Assembly (NCBI GenBank): GCA_001972305.1
Contig: BDDD01000081.1
Coordinates: 514,444 to 578,443 of the forward strand
Length of the DNA: 64,000 bases
Source: Cephalotus follicularis
Taxonomy: Eukaryota > Streptophyta > Magnoliopsida > Oxalidales > Cephalotaceae
Direction: 5' to 3'
Under the pieces are notes generated by a model. It saw only the letters and a program-made list of their open reading frames with translations, was not told where the DNA came from and made no database searches. Positions 22,771 through 34,260 of this stretch are shown piece after piece. Position numbers and translations under genes: made by a program. Numbering within the stretch: the first letter of the stretch is position 1; every line of letters starts with the position of its first letter.

Positions 22771-24056
22771 GTTGTTCTTCTAAAAATTTTAAAATATTGT
22801 CAATATTCACAATTGAAAATGATGAATATGGAATAAATATATTATTCATAAATATTTAGGGGATATCAAATGACATAATATTCATAATTGAAATAATTTT
22901 GTATTTATTATTTTCCTAGACTTGTATGTGCTAGAATCCTGATTTTAAATCAAATCGTAAAATTATTTCTGACGTAGTTAATATTTTAAGCAAATCTTTT
23001 TTGTTTGGAATAGGACGTCTAAAAATATTTAATGGTTTATAATTTATGACTAATCTTAGTGTTTCTGAATAAAAGGCTGCATAACTCAAAGGGGATTTGC
23101 TAGGCCTAATTAATTTTTTATTATGAATTTGTGAAGTAAGTAACTGTTGTTCAAGTTTTTTATTTGACATAAAAGACAAATATTTTTTTTGTTCTTATTA
23201 AATTTATAGAGTGTTCTTTAAATATGGATAATATTTTTAGAAGATTAATTTCTTTACTAATTGGTTTTTCATTGAAAGTAAGCATAATTTTTTGTTGAAA
23301 TAATTTTGTTGTAATTCCTTCATTTGTTACTTTAAATAGTTTGATAACTTCTAGAAATGGTTGACCTAGGATTATTCCTATGTCTAAATTATCTTTGACT
23401 AAGATAAATGATTGTTTGATGTAAATACCTCCATTACAGATATGGACATCAGAAATTTTGAATTTAACTCTAAGGTTTTCACCGTTAGCAGTGGATAATT
23501 TTTGTTCAGCTTTTTCAAAGAATTTTATTGGGATTAATTCCTCTTGAATACAATTTGTTCGTGCACCTGAATCGACCAGGGTAATTGTTTAAAGTTTGAA
23601 AGAATCTTGAATTGTAATAGTAATGTTAATATTCCATTTTTGATAAGTTATTCTTTCTATTAAATTGATAAATTTGGTTGATGTTTCTCCCTGATCAATA
23701 GGATTAATTGGTTCAATTTCGTTATCAGAAGAAGAGGAAGACGGATGTTTTTGTAATAAAATTTGTTCTAAATGTATAAATTTTTTCTTTGTTTTCTGTT
23801 TAAATTTTTGTAATTCTTTTTTAGTATCTTTGATTTCTTTTTGTAAATCTTGTAAAGTAATGTTTTGTAATGGTGGAGTCTCAAATCTTTGAAATATTTT
23901 TTGTAAAGTGTAAGGTTGACTAGTTGATGTAATAGGTTCATCTAATATTACATTTCGTAATTTTAATAAATATTCTTTCTTTAATTCCGGGTCATCAATT
24001 TTGTCAGCTAATTTTAATAATAAACTTGATTCTTTTTGTTTGTCAGTATTTATCAT
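22771..24056 (-). pseudogene. EPRV protease and reverse transcriptase (copy B/D)
   Basis: Downward from 24056: a Lys/Glu-rich coiled region with an SSSSSDNE patch, an aspartic protease box VDSGARTNC (stop TAA just before it where copy E has Gln), a flap region ending LGQPFLEV, then an RT N-terminus with LVINYKPLN and RFDLKSGF, stopped by TAG for Trp near 22928. No integrase or LTR is found, which separates it from Ty3/gypsy. The RT has lost part of the fingers compared with usual length. Catalytic Asp-Asp is degraded (see copy E). Confidence 0.65.
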
Positions 24057-25268
24057 ACAAATAGTTTGATTTTCATTATTTTGAATTTCTAGTGTGACTT
24101 CTTCTAAATTTTTATTATCATCATTCTCCTGAATACTAGTAATTTCTTATGTAGGAAAATGTTTATGTTCTTTTTCTAAATTTATATTAGTGTTTTCTAA
24201 AATTTTTTCTTGTTCAAAATGAATTTCAATGTTAGAATCATCAGATTCTTGTTCAGAATCTAAAAAAGAGTTGTTAATTTTTTGAACTTGTTTTGAAGAA
24301 TCTGGATGTTGGAAACATTCAGTTTCTTCCTTAGAATTTTGTTCATTAATTTTTTCAATTTGTAAAGGAGTTGTTTAAATTTTACGAGTTTCAACTTTTT
24401 TGGACAATGAATAAATATTTTCATCGTTAATTGTTCCTGCAAGAGAATACTTATTCTCTTTACTTTTTAATGGTATATTTTCTTCTTCAAAATAATTTTT
24501 ATTCTCTAAATCTTTATCTTGTAAATTTTTTTCTTTTTCAAAGTATTTTTCTTTTTGGTTATGTTGTTGACTAATATAAATTGGTAAATAGTCGAAAAAC
24601 ATAACATGATTCTTGATCTTAATCATGACCTCATACCATGATTTTCGAATATTATTTTGTTCTTTTTTAGAATTTTTTTTAAAGAATTTTTTTCTTTTTT
24701 GTAAATATTTTTCTTGAAGAAAATCTTTTTTAATCAAATCTTTGTTAATTTCAAATGGTTCATCAATTTTAATTTTTTCGTTTTTGTTTTCTTGTTGACT
24801 AATGTAAATAGGTAAATAGTTGAAAAACATAACATGAGACTTGATTTTAATCATGAACTCATACCATGCCGTTCGAATATTATTTTGTTTATTTTCAGAA
24901 TAAATTTCAAAGAATATGTTTCTTTTTTGAAAATATTTCTCTTGTAGAAAATCTTTTCTAATTCAATCTTTATTGATTTCAAATGGTTTATTAATTTTAA
25001 TTATTTCAGAATTTGTGGGGGCAATTGTTTCTAATATTGAGGATTCTTTAGTATTATATTGGTTTTTAGATTCATCTAATTTTTTAATTTCTAATCTAGT
25101 AGGACAATTTTTTCTGGTATGATTAGGTTTTCCACAATGATAGCAATAATAAAAAGCTCTTTTATTTGGTATTTCCAAATTTTCTTTTTGCTTATTAGTG
25201 TTAACCATACAAATCGTTTGATCTACTTTTATTTTTTCAAAAGAATTTCTGCTATGATTATTTTTCAT
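24057..25268 (-). pseudogene. EPRV capsid/gag-like region with zinc knuckle
   Basis: The frame 25268-24963 carries the knuckle CYHCGKPNHTRKNC (CX2CX4HX4C), the nucleic-acid-binding motif of capsid proteins. Downstream (24854-24375) a very basic/acidic segment contains two in-frame copies of a 76-aa unit with MIKIKSHVMFF and LPIYISQQ (DNA period 228 bp, starting near 24583 and 24811). Remnant A carries one copy. Stops and shifts occur between frames. The knuckle lies well upstream of the protease. Confidence 0.6.
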
Positions 25269-25445
25269 CGTTAATTGTTTGAAAATATGAATATTACTAC
25301 GTCATAAAACAATGAATAGTGACTAAAAAACCCACTCAATGATAGATTAAAACCCTATTGTAATTTTGCATAAAAGTATATAAAGTTGTTTTCAAGCAAT
25401 TTTTCATGAAGAAATGAAAACATGTTAATTTTTTGAAATAACACA
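25269..25445. other. EPRV leader remnant and S1 target site
   Basis: No coding potential is visible. The last five bases, ACACA (25441-25445), are repeated at 33705-33709 and are the target-site duplication of S1. Confidence 0.8.
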
Positions 25446-26433
25446 TGTTGACTTTTAGTCTCAATCCTAAGTTTTAATGATTACAAATTTGCATTCAACT
25501 TTGCTACTTTCTGTGCAAGAAATGATAAACAAAATTAAGAAATGCAGAAACAGAGCAAAGCGCCGACGGTCACAATCAAAGCGTCAGCGCTTTATGCCAA
25601 AAAGTCGACGCCTGAGAAGGATGCATCTGCCGTTAAAACCAGTGAAGTGCAAAATCAGTTGAAGCACTCAAAGCGGCGACGCTTAGAAGTAAAGCGTCAA
25701 CGCTTTATGCGAATGGTCGACTCCCAGTTTAAAGCGCCAGCGTCCAAACGAGAAAATTCAAATTTAACTCCTAACGGTAACCTAAGCGCCGACGCTTTAG
25801 TCAATACCGTCGACGCTTTGGACGGCTGGAACAATGACATAACTTGTTTTAAAGAGCTAATTTTTATGCCACAACTTCTAAGACTTCTCCAACGGCTCTA
25901 TTTCTCCACCAACGGCTAGAATAAAAAGAATGATATAAATACAAGCCAAAAAAAACAAGATCAAAAGGACTAGAACACAACTCTTGAACATCCAATCACA
26001 AAAGCTCATCTTGCACATCTACAAATAAAAGAGAAAGACATCAAGCTAGAATTTTACAATTTCATATCCAAAGCTTGCAACTAGCTATCACTTTCATATC
26101 CAACCTTTAAGAGGTTATTGTAAACACAAACCAATCTTTTTATCATTCATTGTAAAAGACGGGAGTGAACCCTTGTAAGGTGTTTGATTGATTTGCACTC
26201 GGAACCCAAAATCAAGTGTAAGGTGGTTTGCTTTGATTTGCACCCGGAAGCCAAAAATCAAAGGTTGCTAGTGGTATCTAGTGGAATCTCAAGGGGTTCT
26301 TAAGAAAGTGGACGTAGGCACGGATTTGCCGAACCACTATAAATTCGTTTGCACACTCTCTATCCCTTATCTCTTTAATTTACTTATTCTTGTTAATTTC
26401 CGCATACAATTTTGTTATATAAGGTTGCCATAT
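25446..26433 (+). mobile_element. S1 Sirevirus 5' LTR (interrupted by G3)
   Basis: It starts TGTTGACTTTTAGTCTC and matches the 3' LTR at 32673-33704. The last 11 bases of the LTR lie at 30153-30163, after the nested G3 insertion and just before the PBS. It lacks a 33-bp stretch present in the 3' LTR (around 33620-33653), a loss flanked by TTGTT-type repeats. Motifs related to AAGCGTCGACGCTT are clustered at 25555-25825. Confidence 0.92.
25555..25825. repeat. GCGTCGACGC-type motif cluster in S1 5' LTR
   Basis: Degenerate copies and half-sites of AAGCGTCGACGCTT, for example AAAGCGCCGACGG, AAGCGTCAGCGCTTT, AGTCGACGCC and ACCGTCGACGCTTTGG. The 3' LTR has the same cluster at 32785-33060. Sireviruses are known for palindromic motif clusters in their LTRs; this particular motif is read directly here. 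Confidence 0.8.
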
Positions 26434-26964
26434 TGTAACACCCCCGGACGACGGGAGTCGTCACAGGGTCGTATCATAACATAACTTAACAGAGCATATA
26501 CATTTCTTAACAAATCATAAGTCTGCTTTTATTAGCCAATAACAGCCGAAAACGTGGCAGTCATATCAAAACATTAAAACTTAACATTTAACATATTAAG
26601 TGGTTGCGGAAAATTCGAAACATAAAAAAGTTCCAATTTAAAACATAAAACATGAAAATCCATGTTTCAGACCACTAAACATAACATAAAGATCACACTC
26701 CTAAAGATCCAACACAAAAGGGTGGTCATCACTCAATCACACTTTTCCCCGCCGCTCCTGAAAACCTGCCGCATGGAAAACAAAAACGCGGCTGAGCAAA
26801 CCTCAGTACGGATAAGGAAAAATAAAACAGTAAACAGTAATTTAAAAATGTTAATATTTCAATAATAACGTAACAGAAATAAAACAGTTTAATCATATTC
26901 AAATGACAGTTGCATAATTTTTGAAACATTTACGAATCAATTCAAAACACTATAAATCGTAGTT
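26434..26964 (-). mobile_element. G3 gypsy 3' LTR, truncated
   Basis: It starts TGTAACACCCCCGG, immediately after the duplication CATAT (26429-26433), and matches the right LTR at 28801 until TCGTAGTT. At 26964 it joins internal sequence encoding a post-protease segment. So one deletion removed the rest of this LTR together with RT, RNase H and integrase. Confidence 0.9.
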
Positions 26965-28622
26965 ACCACAGGATAGTCTTCAAGGCGAGGCTCAACCTTT
27001 GAGACATCCTTCACAACAGCTAAGAAACCTTCAACGCCCTTAGCTACCAACTTCCGAGCTTTCAAAGCGGATATAACTTTCACTTCTTTCCTAGGCTGTG
27101 AACCCTGAAAAACAAACTCAGGACTATTCACATCCCCAAATAGAACCCTTCGAGCATAGCAGTCGATCGTAGCCCGATGTCAATCCAACCAGTTCATCCC
27201 CAAAATCATATCGAAGTCGTACATGTCGATAGGCAAAAGGTCCGCATCACGAACCCGATCATCGAAAACAAGAGGACAAGCATAAAAGCACTCAGATATC
27301 ACAACAGAAGAACCCGTTGGGGTCGAAAGAACCAAAGCTGGATCAAGCAATTGGGAAGACATCCCAAGATTCTGAACAAAAGACCTCTCTACAACCGAGT
27401 GGGTCGATCCAGTATCATACAAAACATAAGCCTTACGGTTACCAACATAAATAAGGCCCGAAACAGTACCTGGTGCGTTAGCTGCTTGCTGAGTCGTGAT
27501 AGCAAAAACACGACCTCCCACATTCCGCTGTCCACGATCTGCATAATTCCCCTTCCTTTCTTTTGCACGAGGGTCAGGACAATCCTTCATGAAATGCCCT
27601 TTCTGTCCACACACAAAACAGGCCCCGATAGCCTTATAGCATACTCCCACTGGATGCTGTCTACCACACATATCACACTTTGAAATCTGGACATCCGCAG
27701 CTCCCTGTGTCTGCCTTTGGTCATTACCGGGATGTTGCTATCCCCGGTTATCATATCTCTTCCCACGCTTACCATTCCTATTCTTATTCTGTCCAGAACC
27801 TTGCCCCTGAGAATCACCTCTGTTTCTCTTCCTATCATTCTCCTGTCGAGCAGCCTGGAAATCTAGCCTTTCCAGCTCAATGTTCTTTGCCGCATTAGCC
27901 ACTTCAGATACATCAGCAAACCTGGTGTTGATCAATTTACCCCGAAACTGATAGTGCAACTTCCACTTGAACTTTTCCGCCTTCTCCAATGCCGTCCCTG
28001 TCGCAGAACCAGCAAAACCAGCAAGCCTAGTGAATTAGGTCAAGAACTCCGTCACCGATTCTCCATCCTTCTGCCTGGTGTTGACAAACTCTCTGGCGTA
28101 AGCCTCCTTATCAGCGGTGGGAAAATACTGTTGATAAAAGACCTCACAAAACTCAGACCAGGTCAAAGTCTCCGCATACTTGCCACCCTTAGCCAAAACC
28201 ACAACTTTTCACCATTTCTGAGCATCACCCTCGAGCTTGTATACAGCTAGCTTAATCTTCTGTTCATCACTGCAACCAAGCACATCAAAGATCTTGTCCA
28301 TGTTAGCAATCCAGTGCTCAGCTTCCACCGGAGTCACAGCTGAGCTGAAAGACAGCGGTCTCTGCTTCTGGAACCGCTCAAGCCAAACATAAGTGGGCGT
28401 AACAGTCCTGTCCACAACATCTCTTCCCAACTGGACATCAGCTGGAACATCATTAGCAGCATCCGACTCTCTACGGTTCAGATTCTGATTCTGTTCATTC
28501 AATGCCCGCCGTATCTCCTGAGCAACTGCCTGACGTACAAGCTCCTCCATGGTAGGCTCATTTCTGACATCCTGAGCCTCAGCGGGTGCAGTTCTCCGAG
28601 CAGCGTTCCTTGTACGTGCCAT
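26965..28622 (-). pseudogene. gag: G3 gag-protease
   Basis: It starts at MARTRNAARRTAP (28622). Gag includes FDVLGCSDEQKIKLAVYKLE, EFCEVFYQQYFP and FTRLAGFAG, then a basic Arg/Asn-rich stretch and knuckles CDMCGRQHPVGVC (spacing altered) and CFVCGQKGHFMKDC (intact). Protease has VLYDTGSTHSVV and DMILGMNWLD. After the protease only the linker KLVAKGVEGFLAVVKDVS is left before the LTR. Four stops (near 28205, 28035, 27738 and 27177) all fit TGG or CAR codons changed by one transition. Pol is absent, so it was at best a non-autonomous derivative. Confidence 0.88.
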
Positions 28623-28782
28623 CTACGAAAAGACGCTCAAACATAAAACATCACAAGGAACAAAACAGAAAGCAGAAAACAGAAAACATATCAGAAAATC
28701 ATAACCGAAACAGCCTAACCCGGTGTCTACCCAAACTCACAGGTCAATCCTAGGTAGGTCTTCTAAGGAAACAAAACCTATA

Positions 28783-28794
28783 TCTCTGATACCA
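28783..28794 (-). other. G3 primer-binding site
   Basis: Minus-strand TGGTATCAGAGA, one base from the tRNA-iMet complement, six bases inside the 5' LTR end at 28801. Confidence 0.88.
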
Positions 28795-28800
28795 CAATTC

Positions 28801-30147
28801 TGTAACACCCCCGGACGGCGGGAGTCGTCACAGGGTTGTATCATAACATAACTTAACAGAGCATATACATTTCTTAACAAATCATAAGTCTGCTTTTATT
28901 AGCCAATAACAGCCGAAAACGTGGCAGTCATATCAAAACATTCAAACTTAATATTTAACATATTAAGTGGTTGCGGAAAATTCGAAACATAAAAAAGTTC
29001 AAATTTAAAACATAAAACATGAAAATCCATGTTTCAGACCACTAAACATAACATAGAGATCACTCTCCTAAGGATCCAACACAAAAGGGTGGTCATCACT
29101 CAATAACACTTTCCCCCGCTGCTCCTGAAAACCTGCCGCATGGAAAAAGAAAACGCGGCTGAGCAAACCTCAGTACGGATAAGGGAAAATAAAACAGTAA
29201 ACAATAATTTAAAAACGTTAATATTTCAATAATAACGTAACAGAAATAAAACAGTTTAATCATATTCAAATGACAGTTGCATAATTTTTGAAACATTTAC
29301 GAATCAATTCAAAACACTATAAATCGTAGTTCGTAAAACATACTGAGCCATATTCATATCGCATATCATAATTTTTGGCAAGGGAGGCGCTAATTCCACA
29401 TGCCCACTAGAATTAAAGTGTACGGCACTACACAAGCCAATTCTCACATACATATGTCCGATCATACTTCGGACCACATATCTGAATTCACCTCAGATCA
29501 CATAACATAAACTAGAATCGATTCATACGCCTCTATCACATAACTTTGGAGAATGAATTACACAGCAGATTTTTGCACAATAACAAGGCAGATTCGGATT
29601 TGTTTGCAATAGGGATGGTGGCATCATATAAAAATGGCAATGGCACTCAAATATGAAGAAAGGGGGAGACAAGATTTGACAAAGGGAAATGGAATGAGAC
29701 TTGTTTGGATTATGAAATGAAAAAAGAGAGATTCTAACATGGCTTTTCAGATGGTGGGAAGGAGAAATCTGCTGGAAAGAAGAAGGGTGGTGGAAGGAAG
29801 TAGGTGAAAATGGTAGAAAATGATAAAATAGGAAAAATAAAAGAAAAGGAAATAATAACAAAATGAATTAATAATGAAAAGGAAAAATAAGGAATATTAA
29901 AATATAATAATAATAATTTGTTTTTAATAAAATAATTTTGGATTAAAATAAGAATTTATAAAACCCAACATAGCATAACATACCCAAATATCGGACCGGT
30001 ATCATACCGCACAATTCACATAAACCCAAATCGTAGGGCAACCGGACTTTAAAATTAAACACACTTAAAAGTCCGAAAACACATATAAATCCGTAAAAAT
30101 ATTTACGAATCCGTATAAATACATTTACGAACGAACAGGGTATTACA
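28801..30147 (-). mobile_element. G3 gypsy 5' LTR (complete)
   Basis: In plus orientation it runs TGTAACACCCCC to GGGTATTACA (1347 bp), followed by the duplication CATAT (30148-30152) matching 26429-26433. The small ORFs inside are not genes. Confidence 0.93.
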
Positions 30148-30152
30148 CATAT

Positions 30153-30177
30153 AGTATTTTTCAATTGGTATCAGAGC
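30153..30177 (+). other. End of S1 5' LTR and S1 primer-binding site
   Basis: The 11 bases AGTATTTTTCA complete the S1 LTR split by G3. Two bases later TGGTATCAGAGC (30166-30177) is a perfect tRNA-iMet complement. Confidence 0.92.
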
Positions 30178-30218
30178 GGTTATCTCATAATTCTTAATTG
30201 TTAGAGATATAAAGATCC

Positions 30219-31965
30219 ATGGCAAACCAAATGAATCTAAACATAGGATTAGAAGGTTCCTCCATTACTAGACCCCCGTTGTTTGACGGAAATAACTATA
30301 GTTTTTGAAAAACTAGAATGACCATTTTTCTACAATCCCTAGACTATCAATTATGGCATATCATTGTAAATGGTCCTAGAATGCCCACAAGAAATATAGA
30401 AGGAGTAATCTCTCCTAAACCCAAAAATGAATATAATGATAATGATTTTAGGATGCTCCAATTAAATTCTAAAGCAAAACATGTTTTGTTTTGTGCCGTT
30501 GGCCCGAATGAATTTAATCGGATATCCTCTTGTGATTCGGCAAAAGAAATGTGGGATTTGTTAGAAGTTACATATGAAGGCACGAGTCAAGTAAAAGAAT
30601 CTAAAATTAGCATGCTTGTACATGAGTATGAATTGTTTATAATGCATAATGATGAATGTATTAGTGCATGAGTATGAATTGTTTACAATGCATAATGATG
30701 AATGTATTAGTGACATGTTTACTCGCTTTACTACTATTACTAATTCCCTTAAAAATCTTGGCAAATCATATTCTAACCAAGAACTTGTAAGAAAAATCTT
30801 AAGGTGCTTGCCGAAGAGTTGGACTCCAAAGGTGACAGCAATTGAGGAGGCTAAGGACCTATCAACTCTTCCTCTCGAACAAGTTCTAGGTTCCTTGATT
30901 ACACATGAGACAACAATGAAGAATCATGCGAATGTGGAAGTCAAGAAGAAGAAGTCAATCGCTTTTAAAGCCTCAAAGGAAGAAAGCGAAAGTGATGAAG
31001 ATGGAGATGTGGCACTTATCACTTCCCAATTCAAGAAATTCCTCAAGAGTCAAAAGGGGAAGAAGGCTTTAAAGAAATTTCCTCACAATGTAGAATCAAG
31101 CAAGAAGGAAGAGTCAACTTGCTACGAATGCAAAGAACCGGGCCACTTCAAAAACGAGTGCCCGAATCTCAAGAAGAAAGAACGATTCAACAAAGAGCAA
31201 TTCAAGAAGAAGAATGAGCATTCCAAGAAGAAGAAAGCAATGGTAGCAACTTGGGATGATAGTGATCTCTCAAGCTCCGAAGAAAGTGGAAGTGATGAAG
31301 AAGTTGTAAATTTTGCTCTCATGGCTATGGAAGAAGATACAAGTGGAGATGAAAGTGAAAATGAGGTAAATTTTACATTCGATGAATTGCAAAATGCTTA
31401 TGAGAACTTGTTTAAAGAATATGAAAGTGTTTGCTTAAAGAATAAGACTCTAAAGAAATATGCTATGTCCATGTCTAAAGAAATTGATAATTTAAAGAGT
31501 GAGAATAGCAAGTATTTGAGTGAAATTGAATCTCTAAAGGATAAAAATAGCTTCTATCTGAATGAGATTGACATTTTAAATGTTTCTTCAAAATTATCAA
31601 TTGACTCAATTAAAGAAAATGAAAAACTGAAAATTGAGATTGATGCTTTGAAAAAAACATTCTCTAAATTTTCTAATAGTAGTGACAAGTTAGATAATCT
31701 ACTAGGCCTTCAAAGGTGTGTGTTTGACAAAGCCGGTCTCGGCTACGAAGAAATGAAAAATGTCAAACATTTCAAAAATTTCTTTGTTAAGAAAATGAGC
31801 CTCAAATTTGTTGCAATTATTGTGGTAGATTAGGACATATATCTACCTCTTGCATTTATAGAAATAATTTTTTCTATGCTAAAACTAGAAAAATTTGGGT
31901 TCCAAAAGGAACTCTTGTGACTAACTTGAAAGGACCCAAGTTTAAATGGGTACCAAAAGCTTAAA
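30219..31965 (+). pseudogene. gag: S1 Sirevirus gag, broken
   Basis: It starts MANQMNLNIGLEGSS. TGA at 30306-30308 replaces a Trp codon. Then MTIFLQSLDYQLWHI, a UBN2-type gag core (CDSAKEMWDLLEVTYEG), and a frameshift caused by an exact-length 46-bp duplication (30621-30666 repeated at 30667-30712). The next frame (to 31833) gives the core end (EQVLGSLITHE), knuckle CYECKEPGHFKNEC, acidic patches and a long coiled coil (about 31380-31680), typical of the large Sirevirus gag. A second frameshift near 31793 hides a second Cys-rich motif and the IWVPKG/FKWVPKA signature that normally leads into pol. Confidence 0.87.
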
Positions 31966-32672
31966 CTTTGTTTTGTAGGTGTACTTGAAGTCAAGCTCAA
32001 TATGTTCAAGTACACAACTCAGGGTGAAAAAGCTCTTGTTGAGGGGGATGTATCATTTTAATTATGAAATAATGCTCTCTTTGTTTTGATCTTTAATTTT
32101 CAATTGGTATCTTTCAAACTCTTAAATTATTTTATTGATATTATGTTGATAACAATATTGCTTCAACAATTGGTATTAGTATCATTTTATCCAAAAATTG
32201 GTATCTCTCAAATTTTTTATGATATTGATATTTTAAACTTTAAATGGATGTTATTTCAATTTGTATTCCTTCATTCTCATATGATATCCCTTTAAAATTG
32301 CTTAATTGGTGTCAATTCTTTGAAATTATCTTTTTGATGCTAACAAAAAGGGGGAGAATGCTTAATGCTTAAAGAAAAAATTGATAGCTTATGCTTAGGG
32401 GGAGTTAGATATGAAATGTGTTTTTAATGAAAAATATGTTAAGGAAGAGTTCATGGTAAAAAGGGAAGCTAAATAAGATTATTTGCATAAATCGTCATTT
32501 TGAAAAATGAAAATTAGATGACATATTAAGGGGGAGTTTATCTAAAGTTTTTATGTTGGCATCTAAAGAAAATCTTTGTCTTGGTATCTAAAGAAAATTT
32601 CTTTTTGTCTTCAATTGGTATAAATTTTTCCTTAATGAAGCAAATTTTTGTAATCATCAAAAAGGGGGAGAT
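31966..32672 (+). other. S1 3' internal region: pol deleted, multiple polypurine tracts
   Basis: Protease, integrase, RT and RNase H are all absent. The sequence passes from the end of gag to AT-rich non-coding DNA. Purine tracts with the core GGGGGAG occur near 32347, 32397, 32529 and 32660; the last one, AAAAAGGGGGAGAT, abuts the 3' LTR. Repeated polypurine tracts are a known Sirevirus feature. Confidence 0.85.
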
Positions 32673-33704
32673 TGTTGACTTTTAGTCTCAATCCTAAGTT
32701 TTAATGATTACAAATTTGCATTTAACTTTGCTACTTTATGTGCAAGAAAAGATAAACAAAATTAAGAAATGCAGAAACAGAGCAAAGCGCCGACGGTCAC
32801 AATCAAAGCGTCAGCGCTTTATGCCAAAAAGTCGATGCCTGAGAAGGATGCATCTGCCGTTAAAACCAGTGAAGTGCAAAATCAGTTGAAGCACTCAAAG
32901 CGGCGACACTTAGAAGTAAAGCGTCAGCGCTTTATGCGAACGGTCGACTCCCAGTTTAAAGCGCCAGCGTCCAAACGAGAAAATTCAAATTTAACTCCTA
33001 ACGGTAACCTAAGCGTCGTCGCTTTAGTCAATACCGTCGACGCTTTGGACGGCTGGAACAATGACATAACTTGTTTTAAAGAGCTAATTTTTATGCCACA
33101 ACTTCCAAGACTTCTCCAACGGCTCTATTTCTCCACCAACGGCTAGAATCAAAAGAATGCTATAAATACAAGCCAAAAAAAAAAACAAGATCAAAAGGAC
33201 TAGAACACAACTCTTGAACATCCAATCACAAAAGCTCATCTTGCACATCTACAAATAAAAGAGAAAGACATCAAGCTAGAATTTTACAATTTCATATCCA
33301 AAGCTTGCAACTAGCTATCACTTTCATATCCAACCTTTAAGAGGTTATTGTAAACACAAACCAATCTTTTTATCATTCATTGTAAAAGAGGGGAGTGAAC
33401 CCTTGTAAGGTGTTTGATTGATTTGCACCCGGCACCCAAAATCAAGTGTAAGGTGGTTTGCTTTGATTTGCACCCGGAAGCCAAAAATCAAAGGTTGCTA
33501 GTGGTATCTAGTGGAATCTCAAGGGGTTCTTGAGAAAGTGGACGTAGGCACAGATTTGTCGAACCACTATAAATTCGTTTGCATACTCTCTATCCCTTAT
33601 CTCTTTAATTTACTTGTTCTTGTGTGTTTGTTTATTTTCATAGCTTAATTTGTTAATTTCCGCATACAATTTTGTTATTTAAGGTTGTCATATACTATTT
33701 TTCA
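32673..33704 (+). mobile_element. S1 Sirevirus 3' LTR
   Basis: TGTTGACTTTTAG to TATTTTTCA (1032 bp), followed by the duplication ACACA (33705-33709). It is very similar to the 5' copy apart from the 33-bp difference and scattered substitutions (for example GTCGATGCC for GTCGACGCC near 32833). Confidence 0.94.
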
Positions 33705-33709
33705 ACACA

Positions 33710-34260
33710 GATATTACACCTCAAAATACTTTGTGATACCATATTTTAATTGTAAACAATAAGTTTATATATATTCTTATCTTAGTGGAGGATAAAGTAT
33801 CACTCATAATTTTCTTTGTCTCATTGTGAGACAAAGTGTCACTCATAATCTTCTTTATCTCAATGGGAGATAAAGTGTCTTCAATAGATTCCATTTCCTG
33901 CAATCTCGAGAAAGCTTGTTGACATCTTTGGTTAGTACTAAAACAAATAATAAAGGACAAAGTTGGTAATTGTTCTCTATCTGTAACAATGTTTGGAAAT
34001 GTTATAATATTTCCAAGAAATCTATCATGTGTAATGAACAAATCTAATTTTGTTTTTGACAATATTAAATCATAGGTTGGATTAATTTTGTAAAATGTAT
34101 ATAAGTATTTGAAATGTTGTTCTTCTAAAAATGTTAAAATATTGTCAATATTCACAATTGAAAATGATGAATATGGAATAAATATATTATTCATAAATAT
34201 TCTGGGGATATCAAATGACATAATATTCATAATTGAAATAATTTTGTATTTATTATTTTC
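33710..34260 (-). pseudogene. EPRV copy E: distal reverse transcriptase and hairpin repeats
   Basis: The frame 34230-33721 reads MNIMSFDIPRIFMNNIF and then FSIVNIDNILTF, which stands where the RT catalytic box Y-x-D-D is expected; two of its key residues are changed to Asn. It continues EEQHFKYLYTFYKI and SKTKLDLFITHDRFLGNII. Three more palindromic units lie at 33776-33797, 33814-33836 and 33853-33875. This copy shows the uninterrupted target of the solo LTR at 20063. A PBS-like TGGTATCA lies at 33735-33742 on the minus strand. Confidence 0.6.

Noticed and set aside
31122-31322. 66-codon minus-strand ORF within S1 gag
   Set aside because: Antisense shadow of the Lys/Glu-rich gag frame.
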